Positions 33,842 to 42,696 of a stretch of 64,000 bases of DNA are shown here, piece by piece (the first letter of the stretch is position 1; each line of letters begins with the position of its first letter). Below the pieces are notes generated by a model. It was given only the letters and a program-made list of their open reading frames with translations, was not told where the DNA came from and ran no database searches. Position numbers and translations under genes: made by a program. Source of the stretch: Uliginosibacterium paludis (GTDB lineage Bacteria; Pseudomonadota; Gammaproteobacteria; Burkholderiales; Rhodocyclaceae); contig NZ_JBDIVF010000005.1 in assembly GCF_039631355.1 (NCBI RefSeq), positions 124,001 to 188,000 of the forward strand. Direction: 5' to 3'.

Positions 33842-34332
33842 TGACATTTGCATTCAGGATCGGTCAGGGGCTCGATGTGCACCGTCTGGTCGAAGGGCGG
33901 AAGCTGATTCTCGGCGGCGTCGAGATTCCCCATGAGCGGGGTTTGCTGGGGCATTCGGATGCCGATGCGCTTCTGCATGCCATCACTGATGCCGTGCTCG
34001 GGGCGGCCGGGCTGGGGGATATCGGGCGGCTGTTTCCCGACACCGATCCCGCGAATGAGGGGGCGGATAGTCGCGTCCTGCTGCGCGAGGCGGTCCGCAA
34101 AGTTCACGAGGCGGGCTGGCGCGTGGTCAATGTGGACGCCACGATCATTGCCCAGGCGCCCAGGATCGCACCGCATGCGGCCGCGATGGTTGCCAATATT
34201 GCGGCGGACCTGCAGGTGGAGACGGGGTGCGTGAACGTCAAGGGCAAAACCAACGAGAAGCTGGGCCATCTCGGTCGCGGTGAAGGTATTGCGACCCAGG
34301 CCATTGCCTTGATCGCAAGGCATGGAGGCTGA
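33841..34332 (+). CDS. ispF: 2-C-methyl-D-erythritol 2,4-cyclodiphosphate synthase
   Basis: IspF cyclises the CDP intermediate and releases CMP. The 163-residue protein has the zinc-binding GQGLDVHRL (DxH) near residue 8, the family signature GHSDADALLHAITDA, and the late KGKTNEKLGHLGRGEGI. Length is typical of the trimeric enzyme. It overlaps ispD by one base and thpR by 11. Confidence 0.97.
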   Translation: MTFAFRIGQGLDVHRLVEGRKLILGGVEIPHERGLLGHSDADALLHAITDAVLGAAGLGDIGRLFPDTDPANEGADSRVLLREAVRKVHEAGWRVVNVDATIIAQAPRIAPHAAAMVANIAADLQVETGCVNVKGKTNEKLGHLGRGEGIATQAIALIARHGG

Positions 34333-34864
34333 GGTACGGCGCGCGTTTCTTGCGTTGTGGCCGCCGGCCGCACTGGCGAGCACCTTGCTCGAGCGTTGTG
34401 CCGGTCTCGCCGGCAGGCCGGTGCCGGCTCAGGATCTTCACCTCACGCTGGCTTACCTTGGGGATCTTGATGATGCGGGTCGCGATGCCGTTTCACGGAT
34501 CGCCGCCAGGCTCGTCCTGCCTGCGCTCGACTTGCAGCCTGATCGCCTGGCTTGGTGGCCACACAACAGGATTCTCTGGGCCGGCCTGAAAGCGTGGCCG
34601 GAGCCCTTGGCCCGGTTTCATTCGGAGTTGCTCAGGAGCCTGATGGCTGCTGGCTTTTCACTGGAGAAGCGGCCCTTCGTGCCGCATCTGACCTTGCTGA
34701 AGCAGGCGGCTCGACCCTCAGGTGACGGCACCTTCAGTGCCCGTGAAGTGGCCGGACTGCCGCTCTGGCCGCTGGATTCGTTCTGCCTGGCGGCCTCCCT
34801 GCCGGCAGGCGAGCGGCTGGCCGGGCGCTACACCATCCTGGAGCGCTGGCCCGCCGTGCAATGA
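34322..34864 (+). CDS. thpR: RNA 2',3'-cyclic phosphodiesterase (2H family)
   Basis: ThpR (LigT) opens 2',3'-cyclic phosphates and can act as a 2'-5' RNA ligase. The 180-residue protein has RRAFLALWPP at the N-terminus and two catalytic HxTL motifs, HLTLAYLGDL and HLTLLKQAA, the mark of the 2H phosphoesterase superfamily. Start ATG 34322 overlaps the ispF end by 11 bases; the physiological substrate is unknown in most bacteria. Confidence 0.88.
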   Translation: MEAEVRRAFLALWPPAALASTLLERCAGLAGRPVPAQDLHLTLAYLGDLDDAGRDAVSRIAARLVLPALDLQPDRLAWWPHNRILWAGLKAWPEPLARFHSELLRSLMAAGFSLEKRPFVPHLTLLKQAARPSGDGTFSAREVAGLPLWPLDSFCLAASLPAGERLAGRYTILERWPAVQ

Positions 34865-34865
34865 C

Positions 34866-35753
34866 TCAGCCGCGATGCTCCGCCAGGAGTTCGCCGATCC
34901 TTTGATCCTTTTCCTGCCAGACGCCGTTGAGCCAGGTCTGGATGTGGGCACGGTAGTGCGGCTCGCTGCTGGCCGCCTCACCGATGAATTCGGAAGGGAT
35001 CTGCAGCTTGCGGCACTCGACCACGACCCGCCCCATGCGGCCGCACATGACGTTGATGAAGTTGGGTACGCCATCGGGATAGACGATGGTGACATCCAGC
35101 ATGCACTCATAGAGCTCGCCCATCGTGCCCAGCGCGATCGAGGCGCCGCCGCTCTTGGGCTTGAGCAGGTTCTGATAGGGAGACTTCTGCTGAGCGTGCT
35201 TGGCGGGCGTGAAACGCGTGCCTTCAAGGAAGTTGATGACCGAGGTGGGGATGTTCCGGAATTTCTCGCAGGACTTTCTCGCCGTGGCCATGTCTGCCGC
35301 AGCGGAGGCCAGATTGCGGCCACCCCGCCGCATGAACGGGAAGTCCAGCGCCCACCAGGCGAGCCCGATCACCGGGACATAGATCAGCTCTTTCTTGAGA
35401 AAGAACTTGAGGAAGGGGATCTTGCCCTGGAAAACCTTCTGCAGGATGACGATGTCGGCCCAGCTCTGGTGATTGCTGCTGACCAGGTACCAGCCACGGG
35501 GATTGAGTCCCTCTACGCCGGAGACCTGCCAGCGCCGCGCTTCAATGGCGAGCATCCAGAAGTTGTTGCCACGGATCCAGGTATCGGCCAGTGCGTTGAG
35601 GCACAGGTCCGCAAAGGTACGCACCGGCTTGAGCGGGATGCAGAGCTTCAACAGCGAGAAGGGGATGAAGAAAATGCAGATCAGCAGGGTGTTGATCGCA
35701 ATGCAGAGGCCCGAAAAAACGGCCTTCAGGGGAGCGGGCAGCCAGCGGAGCAT
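34866..35753 (-). CDS. PlsC-family acyltransferase (YihG-like)
   Basis: This 295-residue inner-membrane protein has an N-terminal hydrophobic stretch (VFSGLCIAINTLLICIFFIP) and the acyltransferase motifs SNHQSWADIV (HxxxxD) and FLEGTRFTPAK. Length and motifs match the YihG/YihG-like subgroup related to 1-acylglycerol-3-phosphate acyltransferases. It probably adds an acyl chain to a lysophospholipid or related acceptor. It converges on thpR, with one base between the stops. Confidence 0.87.
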   Translation of the reverse strand: MLRWLPAPLKAVFSGLCIAINTLLICIFFIPFSLLKLCIPLKPVRTFADLCLNALADTWIRGNNFWMLAIEARRWQVSGVEGLNPRGWYLVSSNHQSWADIVILQKVFQGKIPFLKFFLKKELIYVPVIGLAWWALDFPFMRRGGRNLASAAADMATARKSCEKFRNIPTSVINFLEGTRFTPAKHAQQKSPYQNLLKPKSGGASIALGTMGELYECMLDVTIVYPDGVPNFINVMCGRMGRVVVECRKLQIPSEFIGEAASSEPHYRAHIQTWLNGVWQEKDQRIGELLAEHRG

Positions 35754-35828
35754 GGGCAGGTAGCGTAAGCGTAAAGCTCGATTCTACCGGTGATTCATGC
35801 TCCGCATGGCGGTGCCGGGGCGGGCGGT

Positions 35829-36230
35829 TCAGACGCAGAGGCAGTGCCCGAGGTGTGCGCTCAGGGCCCCGGATTCGGAGCGGGTGTAGTCCTTGTCGAG
35901 CCGGCTGCTGACCAGCGATGCGGTCGGCGCGTCGAGTTCGGCGTTGAGCAGGCCCATGAAGGCGGGCGGCGCCACCAGGATGGCTCGCTGGAAGGCGCCC
36001 CGACTTCGCGCCTTGTAGAGATCATTGGCAAGCCGATGGGCGAAGCCCTGGGCATTGAGTTTGTCGGGTGCCTTGCATTTCGGAGAGGCCCGGCCGCTGG
36101 ATTCCGCCACGTTCATGTCACTTTCGTTCAGTGCGCTTTCCTGGATCAGTTCCAGTGATTTGTTGGGCCCGCTGTGCGAAAAGATGCGGGCGTGACGGGC
36201 ATTGGCAACAACAATCCAGGTCATCGACAT
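35829..36230 (-). CDS. Host-attachment-family protein
   Basis: This 133-residue protein starts MSMTWIVVANARHARIF, characteristic of the family first named for a protein needed for Agrobacterium attachment to plant cells. The late AILVAPPAFMGLLNAELDA and SRLDKDYT segments also fit. The fold resembles archaeal release-factor-like domains; the biochemical role is unknown. No signal peptide is visible. The ribosome site is AAGGAG upstream on the minus strand. Confidence 0.75.
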   Translation of the reverse strand: MSMTWIVVANARHARIFSHSGPNKSLELIQESALNESDMNVAESSGRASPKCKAPDKLNAQGFAHRLANDLYKARSRGAFQRAILVAPPAFMGLLNAELDAPTASLVSSRLDKDYTRSESGALSAHLGHCLCV

Positions 36231-36327
36231 CGGAGACTCCTTGATACGCGGCGTGAGGGATAAATCCGGCCGGCAGGCTGCCGGGGCCGGTCAGTCAGAC
36301 TAGGAAGCCGGCTTGGCGCTGTGCCAA

Positions 36328-37116
36328 TCAAATTTTGGAATGGGCGCCTGTTTCCCTTGTGCCAGGCGGTTCCAGAAGGTCGATGCGATAGAAAAGGCTG
36401 AGCTGTCGGTAAAACTCCGGATAGCTCGTCATCAGGATTTCGGGCTCGGTGAAGAAGGTTTCCGAGCACACCGCAAAGAACTCGGCCGGGTGCTCAGCCG
36501 CGTAAGGGTCGAGCGTTGTGGCTTCGCCCTGGTCGACGCGGTCGCGGAAATCGTCGAAGGCGTCGTCCAGTGCATGCTGCCAGGCCTCCACGCTCATGCC
36601 GGCGTGCAGGGGCGGCTCGCCATCGGCTTCTCCGCCCAGCATGTCGAGCTTGTGCGCGAATTCATGGATCACGACGTTGATTCCCTCCTGCATCTCGCGA
36701 CTGGCTGACCAGGCGAGGATCACCGGCCCGCCGTCCCAGGCCTCGCCCAGTGCGTCCTCCTCGTATTCATGCAGCACCCCGTCGGCGTCTACGATCCGTC
36801 GGGGGATTACGAAATCGTCCGGATAGACGATGACGCCCTGCCAGCCGGAATAGGCGGCAAGCCCGAGCCGCAGTACCGGCAGGCAGGCCTGAAGGGCGAT
36901 CGACAGGCGCACGAAGTTGTCCGGCTCGAAGTCTTGCGCACCGGAGAAGACCTTGGTTTCCAGGAATTCGAGTGCCAGCGAGCGCAGGGCCGTGCGGTCG
37001 GCCGGGGCGAGGCGCTCCAGCCAGGGCTGACAGGCCTCCACCGCTTGCCAGAGCGGCGCGGCAATGCGTGCCGGGTCGGGCCCGGTCCTGAAGATTTTTT
37101 GCAGGAATCTGAACAT
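36328..37116 (-). CDS. mtfA: Zinc peptidase of the MtfA family (M90)
   Basis: MtfA in E. coli binds the repressor Mlc and has peptidase activity. This 262-residue protein has the zinc motif VIHEFAHKLDML (HExxH) and a downstream PAEFFAVCSETFF glutamate, both expected for the family, plus YPDDFVIPR upstream. ATG 37116 (MFRFLQKIF) is preferred because the extra residues further upstream run into the relA promoter region. It is divergent from relA. Confidence 0.9.
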   Translation of the reverse strand: MFRFLQKIFRTGPDPARIAAPLWQAVEACQPWLERLAPADRTALRSLALEFLETKVFSGAQDFEPDNFVRLSIALQACLPVLRLGLAAYSGWQGVIVYPDDFVIPRRIVDADGVLHEYEEDALGEAWDGGPVILAWSASREMQEGINVVIHEFAHKLDMLGGEADGEPPLHAGMSVEAWQHALDDAFDDFRDRVDQGEATTLDPYAAEHPAEFFAVCSETFFTEPEILMTSYPEFYRQLSLFYRIDLLEPPGTRETGAHSKI

Positions 37117-37176
37117 TTCGGTGTCGGCTTGATGCTTTCCCCCGGGAGGGTAGCCGGATGTGGAGGGCGCCTGTGG

Positions 37177-37182
37177 GATAAT
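37177..37182 (+). promoter_or_regulatory. Candidate -10 for a leaderless relA transcript
   Basis: GATAAT ends 6 bases before the relA ATG, the same geometry as at ispD. No Shine-Dalgarno sequence lies at a usable distance. No convincing -35 is seen. Confidence 0.4.
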
Positions 37183-37188
37183 CGCCGC

Positions 37189-39393
37189 ATGGTTTCCGTT
37201 CAGCACTCAGTCGCCAATACCGACGGCGTCACTCCCTACGAAGAAGTCCTGGCTGATGGCCTGCCGGCCGACGCGCGTCCGGTGCTCGCCCAGGCGATCG
37301 AGTGGGCCCAGGATTGTTATGGCGATCGCCGCCTGACCAGCGGCGAGGGGACTTTCGAACACGCGCTGGGCATGGCGCTGATCGCAGTGTCCCTGCGTCT
37401 GGATCTGGACGCCCGCGTGGCGGCGCTCCTGTTCGCCGTGCATGAATTCGACGACAAGGCGAGTGAGGGCATCGAGGAGCGTTTCGGCCCCCTGACTGCC
37501 AAACTGGTCGAAGGTCTGCGCCGGCTCAATCGCTTGCGTATCACCTCGCGCACCGACGGCGGCACTCCGGCGGATCTGCGCGCGCAGACGGAGATCCTGC
37601 GCAAGATGGTGCTGGCGCTCGCAGAAGACATTCGCGTCGTGCTCCTGCGCCTGTCCTCCCGCGTGCAGACGCTGCGCCATTTCGCCGCGAACAAGGAGTG
37701 CACGAATCTCGACATCGCCCGCGAGAGCATGGACCTCTATGCGCCGCTCGCCAACCGGCTGGGTGTGTGGCAGCTCAAGTGGGAGCTCGAGGATCTCTCG
37801 TTCCGCTTTCTCGAGCCGGATACCTACAAGACGATCGCGAAGCAGCTCGACGAGCGCCGTGTAGAGCGCGAAGCCTTCATTGCCGAGTCGATTGCGCGGC
37901 TCAAGCACGATCTGGGCGTGATCGGCGTGAAGGCCGAAGTCTATGGCCGGCCCAAGCACATCTACAGCATCTGGAACAAGATGCGGAACAAGAACGTCGG
38001 CTTCGACCAGGTCTATGACGTACGCGCCTTGCGCGTGCTGGTCGAGGAAGTGCGTGACTGCTACGCGGTATTGAGCCTGGTCCACGAACTCTGGGAGCCG
38101 ATCCCGCGGGAGTTCGACGATTACATTCTCAAGCCCAAGGGCAACAACTACCAGTCGCTTCACACGGCCGTGCGTGCGGCGGATGGCCGCTCGATGGAAG
38201 TGCAGATCCGTACCTACGACATGCACCGGCATGCCGAGCTCGGCGTGGCCGCGCACTGGCGCTACAAGGAAGGCGCGACCGAGCCGGGCGGCTCGGTGTA
38301 TGACGAAAAGATCGCGCTGCTGCGCAACCTGCTCTCCTGGCGAGACGAGGTCACGGACGGCGCGGTGTGGGAAGAACACACCAAGGCCGCTGCGCTGGAC
38401 GACACCGTATATGTGGTCACGCCGCAGGGCCGGGTGATCGATCTCGCGGCCGGCGCCACGCCGATCGACTTCGCCTACCGCCTGCATACCGATCTCGGGC
38501 ATCGCTGCCGCGGCGCCAAGGTGGACGGCCAGATGGTGCCGCTCGACACGCAGCTCAAGAGCGGGCAGAAGGTCGAGATCGTGGCGGCCAAGCAGGGCGG
38601 CCCTTCGCGTGACTGGCTCAATCCGCAGCTCAACTACCTCGTTACCTCGAATGCGCGTGCCAAGGTGCGGCGCTGGTTCGTGCAGCAGGAGGAGGAAGAG
38701 ACGGCCGCGCATGGCAAGGCCATCGTCTCCCGGGAGCTGCAGCGCGGCGGCATGACGCAAGCGAACCAGGAAGCGCTGGCTGTGAAGCTGGGGTTTCGTG
38801 ACACGCAGAGCCTGTATCTGGCCGTGGGGCGGGGAGATATCAGCGCCCGCCAGATCCATCATGCGGTCTTGCCCGAGGCGCCTGCCGTACCCGAGCCCGA
38901 GCTGATCATTCATGAAGAGAAGAAGCACTCAGGCGACGACCGCGTGCTCGTCGTCGGGGTGGGGCGTCTGCTCACCCAGCTCGCGCGCTGCTGCAAGCCG
39001 GTACCGCCGGACGAGATCCAGGGCTTCGTGACGCGCGGCCGCGGTGTATCGATTCACCGCTCCGACTGCAGCAGTTTCCAGAACATCGCCCAGCAGCATC
39101 CGGAACGCATCGTGCCCGCCGAGTGGGGCGTGCATGCCATGCAGGCCAAGGCCCGGCACGAGGTTTTTCCGGTCGATATCGTTGTCGAGGCACACGACCG
39201 CTCCGGCCTCCTGCGGGATGTCTCCGACATTTTCACGCGCGAGCGGCTCAACGTGATTGGCGTAAACACGGTCTCGAAATCGAGCCGGGCGCACATGCGT
39301 TTCACCATCGAGGTGTCGGGCTCCGAGCCGGTGCAGCGCGTGGTGCAGCAGGTCGCGGAAGTGCAGGGCGTGATCTCGGTCCAGCGGGGTTGA
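37189..39393 (+). CDS. relA: (p)ppGpp synthetase RelA (RelA/SpoT family)
   Basis: RelA makes the alarmone (p)ppGpp when ribosomes stall on uncharged tRNA. The 734-residue protein has a degenerate HD region (LLFAVHEFDDK where hydrolases have an HDxxED motif), a synthetase domain with GRPKHIYSIWNKM and EFDDYILKPKGNNYQSLH, a TGS domain near 395-455, and a C-terminal ACT domain. The EFDD motif (about 308) and lost HD residues point to a synthetase-only RelA rather than bifunctional SpoT. ATG 37189 is chosen because the frame upstream overlaps mtfA on the other strand. Confidence 0.94.
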   Translation: MVSVQHSVANTDGVTPYEEVLADGLPADARPVLAQAIEWAQDCYGDRRLTSGEGTFEHALGMALIAVSLRLDLDARVAALLFAVHEFDDKASEGIEERFGPLTAKLVEGLRRLNRLRITSRTDGGTPADLRAQTEILRKMVLALAEDIRVVLLRLSSRVQTLRHFAANKECTNLDIARESMDLYAPLANRLGVWQLKWELEDLSFRFLEPDTYKTIAKQLDERRVEREAFIAESIARLKHDLGVIGVKAEVYGRPKHIYSIWNKMRNKNVGFDQVYDVRALRVLVEEVRDCYAVLSLVHELWEPIPREFDDYILKPKGNNYQSLHTAVRAADGRSMEVQIRTYDMHRHAELGVAAHWRYKEGATEPGGSVYDEKIALLRNLLSWRDEVTDGAVWEEHTKAAALDDTVYVVTPQGRVIDLAAGATPIDFAYRLHTDLGHRCRGAKVDGQMVPLDTQLKSGQKVEIVAAKQGGPSRDWLNPQLNYLVTSNARAKVRRWFVQQEEEETAAHGKAIVSRELQRGGMTQANQEALAVKLGFRDTQSLYLAVGRGDISARQIHHAVLPEAPAVPEPELIIHEEKKHSGDDRVLVVGVGRLLTQLARCCKPVPPDEIQGFVTRGRGVSIHRSDCSSFQNIAQQHPERIVPAEWGVHAMQAKARHEVFPVDIVVEAHDRSGLLRDVSDIFTRERLNVIGVNTVSKSSRAHMRFTIEVSGSEPVQRVVQQVAEVQGVISVQRG

Positions 39394-39411
39394 GCTGCGG
39401 CACGCGCCGCT

Positions 39412-39460
39412 GTCAGATTGCCGTCAGCTTCCACTCAGACTCCGGTCAGCTTCGGTCAGC
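39412..39460 (+). promoter_or_regulatory. Five helically phased TCAG repeats before the Asr-like gene
   Basis: TCAG cores start at 39413, 39424, 39435, 39446 and 39456, spacings of 11, 11, 11 and 10 bases. Four are preceded by G (GTCAG), and CTGTCAG opens the array. Direct repeats at an 11-base period are the binding pattern of OmpR/PhoB-family regulators (the Pho box is CTGTCAT-based). The array lies 66-113 bases before the small gene, and an OmpR-family regulator is encoded 440 bases downstream. Confidence 0.6.
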
Positions 39461-39525
39461 ACACTGTCTCCATCGGCAAGGCAATCAAGACCTCGTCCGA
39501 TCCAACCAGTTACCGGAGAATGAAC

Positions 39526-39744
39526 ATGACCAAGATGCTTGCCGCCCTGATCGCTACCGTTGCCATGGGTTCCGTTTTTGCTGCTGACCTGCCCGCCGCC
39601 CCCGAAGCTGCTCCGGCTGCCGCCCCGGCCAAGACCGCCAAGGCCGTGGTGCACAAGAAGCATGTCAAGCCGGTGGCTCACAAGGCTGCCAAGAAGGCCA
39701 AGGCCAAGGCTGCCGCCCCGGCTGACGCAGCCCCGGCAAACTGA
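39526..39744 (+). CDS. Small basic Ala/Lys/His-rich periplasmic protein (Asr-like)
   Basis: This 72-residue precursor has a signal peptide (MTKMLAALIATVAMGSVFA, cut after AFA-like VFA) followed by an Ala/Pro/Lys-rich mature chain with HKKHVKPVAHKAAKKAKAK. Composition and layout resemble the acid-shock protein Asr of enterobacteria, a small basic periplasmic protein controlled by two-component systems; this is similarity of composition, not proven homology. ATG 39526 is preferred over ATG 39520 because the GGAG at 39515 is seven bases from it but only one base from the earlier ATG. Confidence 0.65.
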   Translation: MTKMLAALIATVAMGSVFAADLPAAPEAAPAAAPAKTAKAVVHKKHVKPVAHKAAKKAKAKAAAPADAAPAN

Positions 39745-39786
39745 TCGTTGCCGATCCATGCTCCGGCCCTGCCGGGGCACGCACCG

Positions 39787-39810
39787 ACGCCCGCCCCGAG
39801 CGGGCGTTTG
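39787..39810 (+). terminator. Probable terminator between the Asr-like gene and the response regulator
   Basis: An 8-bp perfect stem (ACGCCCGC, 39787-39794, with GCGGGCGT, 39800-39807) closes a five-base loop. The T run after it is short (TTTG overlapping the stem), so it may be leaky. Confidence 0.5.
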
Positions 39811-39902
39811 TACATCTGAAGCGGGCCTTGCTTGCGCCGAGGCCGCACGAGGGGCGGCCCGTTTTCTGGCAAGATGAGACCGCCTGATTCCGGATTGCAG
39901 AC

Positions 39903-40589
39903 ATGCGCGTGATGCTTGTTGAAGATGACCCCGCTCTGGCCGACACGATCAGCCGGGCGTTGAAAAGCCAGGTCGACGCTCAGGTCGACTGGACGGCTCG
40001 CGGCGAGCCGGTCACCGTTTCCCTGCAGAGTGATGACTATGACCTGCTGGTGCTCGACATCGGGCTGCCCGGCATCGATGGTTTCGAGGTGCTGCGCCGG
40101 GTGCGCGCTGCCGGCTTGCGGCTGCCGGTGCTGGTACTTACCGGGCGCGAAGCGATCGATGACCGGGTTCATGGTCTCGAACTTGGGGCGGACGATTACA
40201 TGGTCAAGCCTTTTGCCCTGCCCGAGATGGTGGCGCGTGCCAAGGCGCTGGTGCGCCGTGCGCGGGGTCAGTCAGCCGGGACCCGGACGGCCGTAGGCCG
40301 ACTGGTGATGGATGCCTCGGCGCGCCGGGCCTGGGTGGCCGGGCAGGAGATCGAACTGCCCGCGCGCGAGTGGCAGCTGCTCGAATATCTGCTGCGGCAT
40401 CTGGGCAAGGTGGTCAGCAAGGAGCATCTGGTCAGCTCGCTGTCCGGCTGGGAGGGCGACGTCAGCGAAAACGCCGTGGAGGTGTACGTCTCCCGGCTGC
40501 GCGGCAAGCTGACGGGCTCCGGCTTGCGCATCCGCACCGTGCGCGGATTCGGCTATCTGCTCGAGGAGTCTGATGCCGATCCGGCCTGA
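39903..40589 (+). CDS. OmpR-family response regulator (TctD-like)
   Basis: This 228-residue protein has a receiver domain with the acidic pocket VEDDP, phosphoacceptor Asp52 (LVLDIGLPG), VLTGRE and the lysine in YMVKPF. A winged-helix DNA-binding domain follows (LPAREWQLLEYLLRHLGKVV and a recognition helix ending VEVYVSRLRGKL, then RTVRGFGYLL). It overlaps the kinase gene by 17 bases, so the two form a pair. Relatives include TctD and QseB-type regulators. The phased repeats upstream of the Asr-like gene are a likely target. Confidence 0.93.
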   Translation: MRVMLVEDDPALADTISRALKSQVDAQVDWTARGEPVTVSLQSDDYDLLVLDIGLPGIDGFEVLRRVRAAGLRLPVLVLTGREAIDDRVHGLELGADDYMVKPFALPEMVARAKALVRRARGQSAGTRTAVGRLVMDASARRAWVAGQEIELPAREWQLLEYLLRHLGKVVSKEHLVSSLSGWEGDVSENAVEVYVSRLRGKLTGSGLRIRTVRGFGYLLEESDADPA

Positions 40590-41958
40590 TCTCGGTTTGC
40601 GCGCCCGCCTGGCGCTGATTCTGGCGCCCTGCATGATCCTGCTGCTGCTGGCCGCCGCGGCCGCGCAGTACTTGCTGGCGGTCCGCCCGCTCGAGCGCCA
40701 GCTTGACCGCTCGCTGGCCGACGTGGCGATCGCCCTGGCCGACAGGATGGGCGTGAGCGAGGCGGGAGACGTCAGCTTCAATCTGTCTGACGAAGCGGCC
40801 GAGCTGCTCGACGCGGATGCGCTCGATGACAACTGGTTTACCGCCTTCAACGAACAGTTCCAGCCGATCGCCGGCGAGCCCGATCTGCACTGGCCGGCAG
40901 CGAATATTCCGCGCGGCGAGCCCTTCTTTTTCAACACGATCGTCGATGGCGTGCCGGTGCGAGCGGTGGCGGTGAAGACGCGCTGTGGCGTGCTCGAGTG
41001 CGGGGTCATCAACGCCAGCACACTCAACAAGCGGACCGAGCTGGTCGAAGCGGTTCAGCTCTCCGCGCTGATTCCGGTCGTGCTGGCCGGCATCGTTTCG
41101 ATGGCGCTGGTCTGGACGGGGCTGGGCTCCGGCCTCAAGCCCCTGGTCAGACTGTCGGACGAGGTGAGCCGCCGCTCGCCGCGCGAGCTCTCGCCGGTGC
41201 GCGTCGATGATGTGCCGGGCGAAGTCCAGCCGCTGGTCGAGGCGGTGAACCGGCTCATGGAACAGCTGGCCGAATCCGGGGCTGCCCAGCAGAAGTTCCT
41301 CGCCACGGCGGCCCATCAGCTGCGCACGCCGCTGGCGGGGCTGCAGTCCCGCATCGAACTGGCACAGCTCGAAACGGCGGATCCGGAGGCGCGCGCGCGG
41401 CTGGGGGGCATTCATGAATCCGCGGTACGCGCGGCTCGTCTGGCGGTGCAACTGCTTTCGCTGGCCCGCGTCGAACCCGGTGCCAGCATGGCGGATGAGC
41501 GTGTCGAGCTCGATCTCGCGCGCCTGGCGACCGAACTCGTCGACGAGTGGGTGCCGCGAGCCATTGCGCGCAACATCGATCTGGGCTTCGAGCTTGAGGC
41601 CGCTCCGGTCAGGGGCTCGCCGCTGCTGTTGCGGGAGCTGATGGTGAATCTGCTCCACAACGCGCTCGAGTACACGCAGGCGGGCGGACACGTCACCCTG
41701 CGCAGCGGGTGTCTGGCAGGGGAGGCTTTCATCGAGGTCGAAGACAATGGCCCGGGAATTCCGCCGTCATTGCGTGCCGCGGCGCTGGAGCGCTTTGTGC
41801 GGTTGCCGGGAACGGTCGGCACGGGCAGCGGGCTGGGGCTTGCCATCGTCCATGAAATTGCCGGCGCGCATCAGGCCAGACTCGCACTGCTGGATGCGCC
41901 GGGAGGGCAGGGTCTGCTCGTGCGGGTGAGTTTCAGCGGCCTTGTCGGGCAGGCCTGA
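40573..41958 (+). CDS. Sensor histidine kinase (TctE-like)
   Basis: This 461-residue inner-membrane kinase has two membrane segments (LALILAPCMILLLLAAAAAQ and a second near residues 160-180, ALIPVVLAGIVSMALVWTGL) around a periplasmic domain of about 130 residues of the 2CSK_N type. A HAMP-like linker, the phosphoacceptor His248 in AAHQLRTPLAGL, and ATP-binding motifs NLLHNALEYT, VEDNGPGIP and GTGSGLGLAIV follow. It pairs with the regulator upstream. A pair of Cys residues in the periplasmic domain (TRCGVLECGV) may form a disulfide or bind a metal. Confidence 0.93.
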   Translation: MPIRPDLGLRARLALILAPCMILLLLAAAAAQYLLAVRPLERQLDRSLADVAIALADRMGVSEAGDVSFNLSDEAAELLDADALDDNWFTAFNEQFQPIAGEPDLHWPAANIPRGEPFFFNTIVDGVPVRAVAVKTRCGVLECGVINASTLNKRTELVEAVQLSALIPVVLAGIVSMALVWTGLGSGLKPLVRLSDEVSRRSPRELSPVRVDDVPGEVQPLVEAVNRLMEQLAESGAAQQKFLATAAHQLRTPLAGLQSRIELAQLETADPEARARLGGIHESAVRAARLAVQLLSLARVEPGASMADERVELDLARLATELVDEWVPRAIARNIDLGFELEAAPVRGSPLLLRELMVNLLHNALEYTQAGGHVTLRSGCLAGEAFIEVEDNGPGIPPSLRAAALERFVRLPGTVGTGSGLGLAIVHEIAGAHQARLALLDAPGGQGLLVRVSFSGLVGQA

Positions 41959-41961
41959 GCA

Positions 41962-42696
41962 TCAGCTCGCCAAGGCGTCCTGCCAGCCGAAAGCCTGGAT
42001 GACCCGGGTGAAGGCTTCGTCCAGCCCGGCTCGAAGCGACAGTGCCAGACCGGTGACTGGATGCTGCAGCGTCATGGCCTCGCACATCAGCAGCATGCGC
42101 CGGCAGTCATAGCGCTCGGCAAACATGCGGTTGTGAACGCCCTTGCCGTGCGTGGCGTCCCCGATGACCGGATGCGCGATGTGCTTGAGGTGGCGCCGGA
42201 TCTGATGGCGGCGACCGGTTTCCGGCAACACGCGCAACAGTGCGTAGCGGCTGGCAGGATAGCGATCGACCGGAATCGGCAGCTCGATCGTTGCCAGCCG
42301 CGTGAAACGCGTGAGCGCCGACTGGGCTTCGGCGGGCGTGTCGGGGCGACGTTCCATCTCGTCAAGCTGACGACTCAGGGCATGATCGATGACGCCCGTT
42401 TCCGCGGGCCAGCCTCGCACCACGGCGAGGTAGTGCTTGAGCACGGCGTTCTGCTCGAAGATCTTGCCCGCGGCGCTCAGGGTGTCGCGATTCAGCGCGA
42501 AGAGGAGCACGCCCGAGGTGCCACGGTCGAGCCGGTGTACCGGCCAGACATGCTGGCCGATCTGGTCCCGCAGCATCTGTACGGCGAAGCGCGTTTCGTG
42601 ACGATCGATCTCCGAGCGGTGCACGAGCAGGCCGGAGGGCTTGTCGATCGCAACGAGCCAGTCATCCCGGTACAGGATCTTCAGCGTTTCATCCAT
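41962..42696 (-). CDS. truC: tRNA pseudouridine(65) synthase TruC
   Basis: TruC makes pseudouridine 65 in some tRNAs. The 244-residue RluA-family protein has DDWLVAIDKPSGLLVHRS at the N-terminus and the catalytic motif VHRLDRGTSGVLLFAL with its aspartate, then TGRRHQIRRHLKHIAHPV. The short form without an S4 domain and these motifs match TruC rather than RluA, RluC or RluD. ATG 42696 begins MDETLKILYRDD and overlaps the upstream gene by eight bases. Confidence 0.85.
   Translation of the reverse strand: MDETLKILYRDDWLVAIDKPSGLLVHRSEIDRHETRFAVQMLRDQIGQHVWPVHRLDRGTSGVLLFALNRDTLSAAGKIFEQNAVLKHYLAVVRGWPAETGVIDHALSRQLDEMERRPDTPAEAQSALTRFTRLATIELPIPVDRYPASRYALLRVLPETGRRHQIRRHLKHIAHPVIGDATHGKGVHNRMFAERYDCRRMLLMCEAMTLQHPVTGLALSLRAGLDEAFTRVIQAFGWQDALAS

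Noticed and set aside
37207..38928. 573-codon minus-strand open frame inside relA
   Set aside because: It mirrors relA codon use and shows no domain; relA is a full-length conserved protein.
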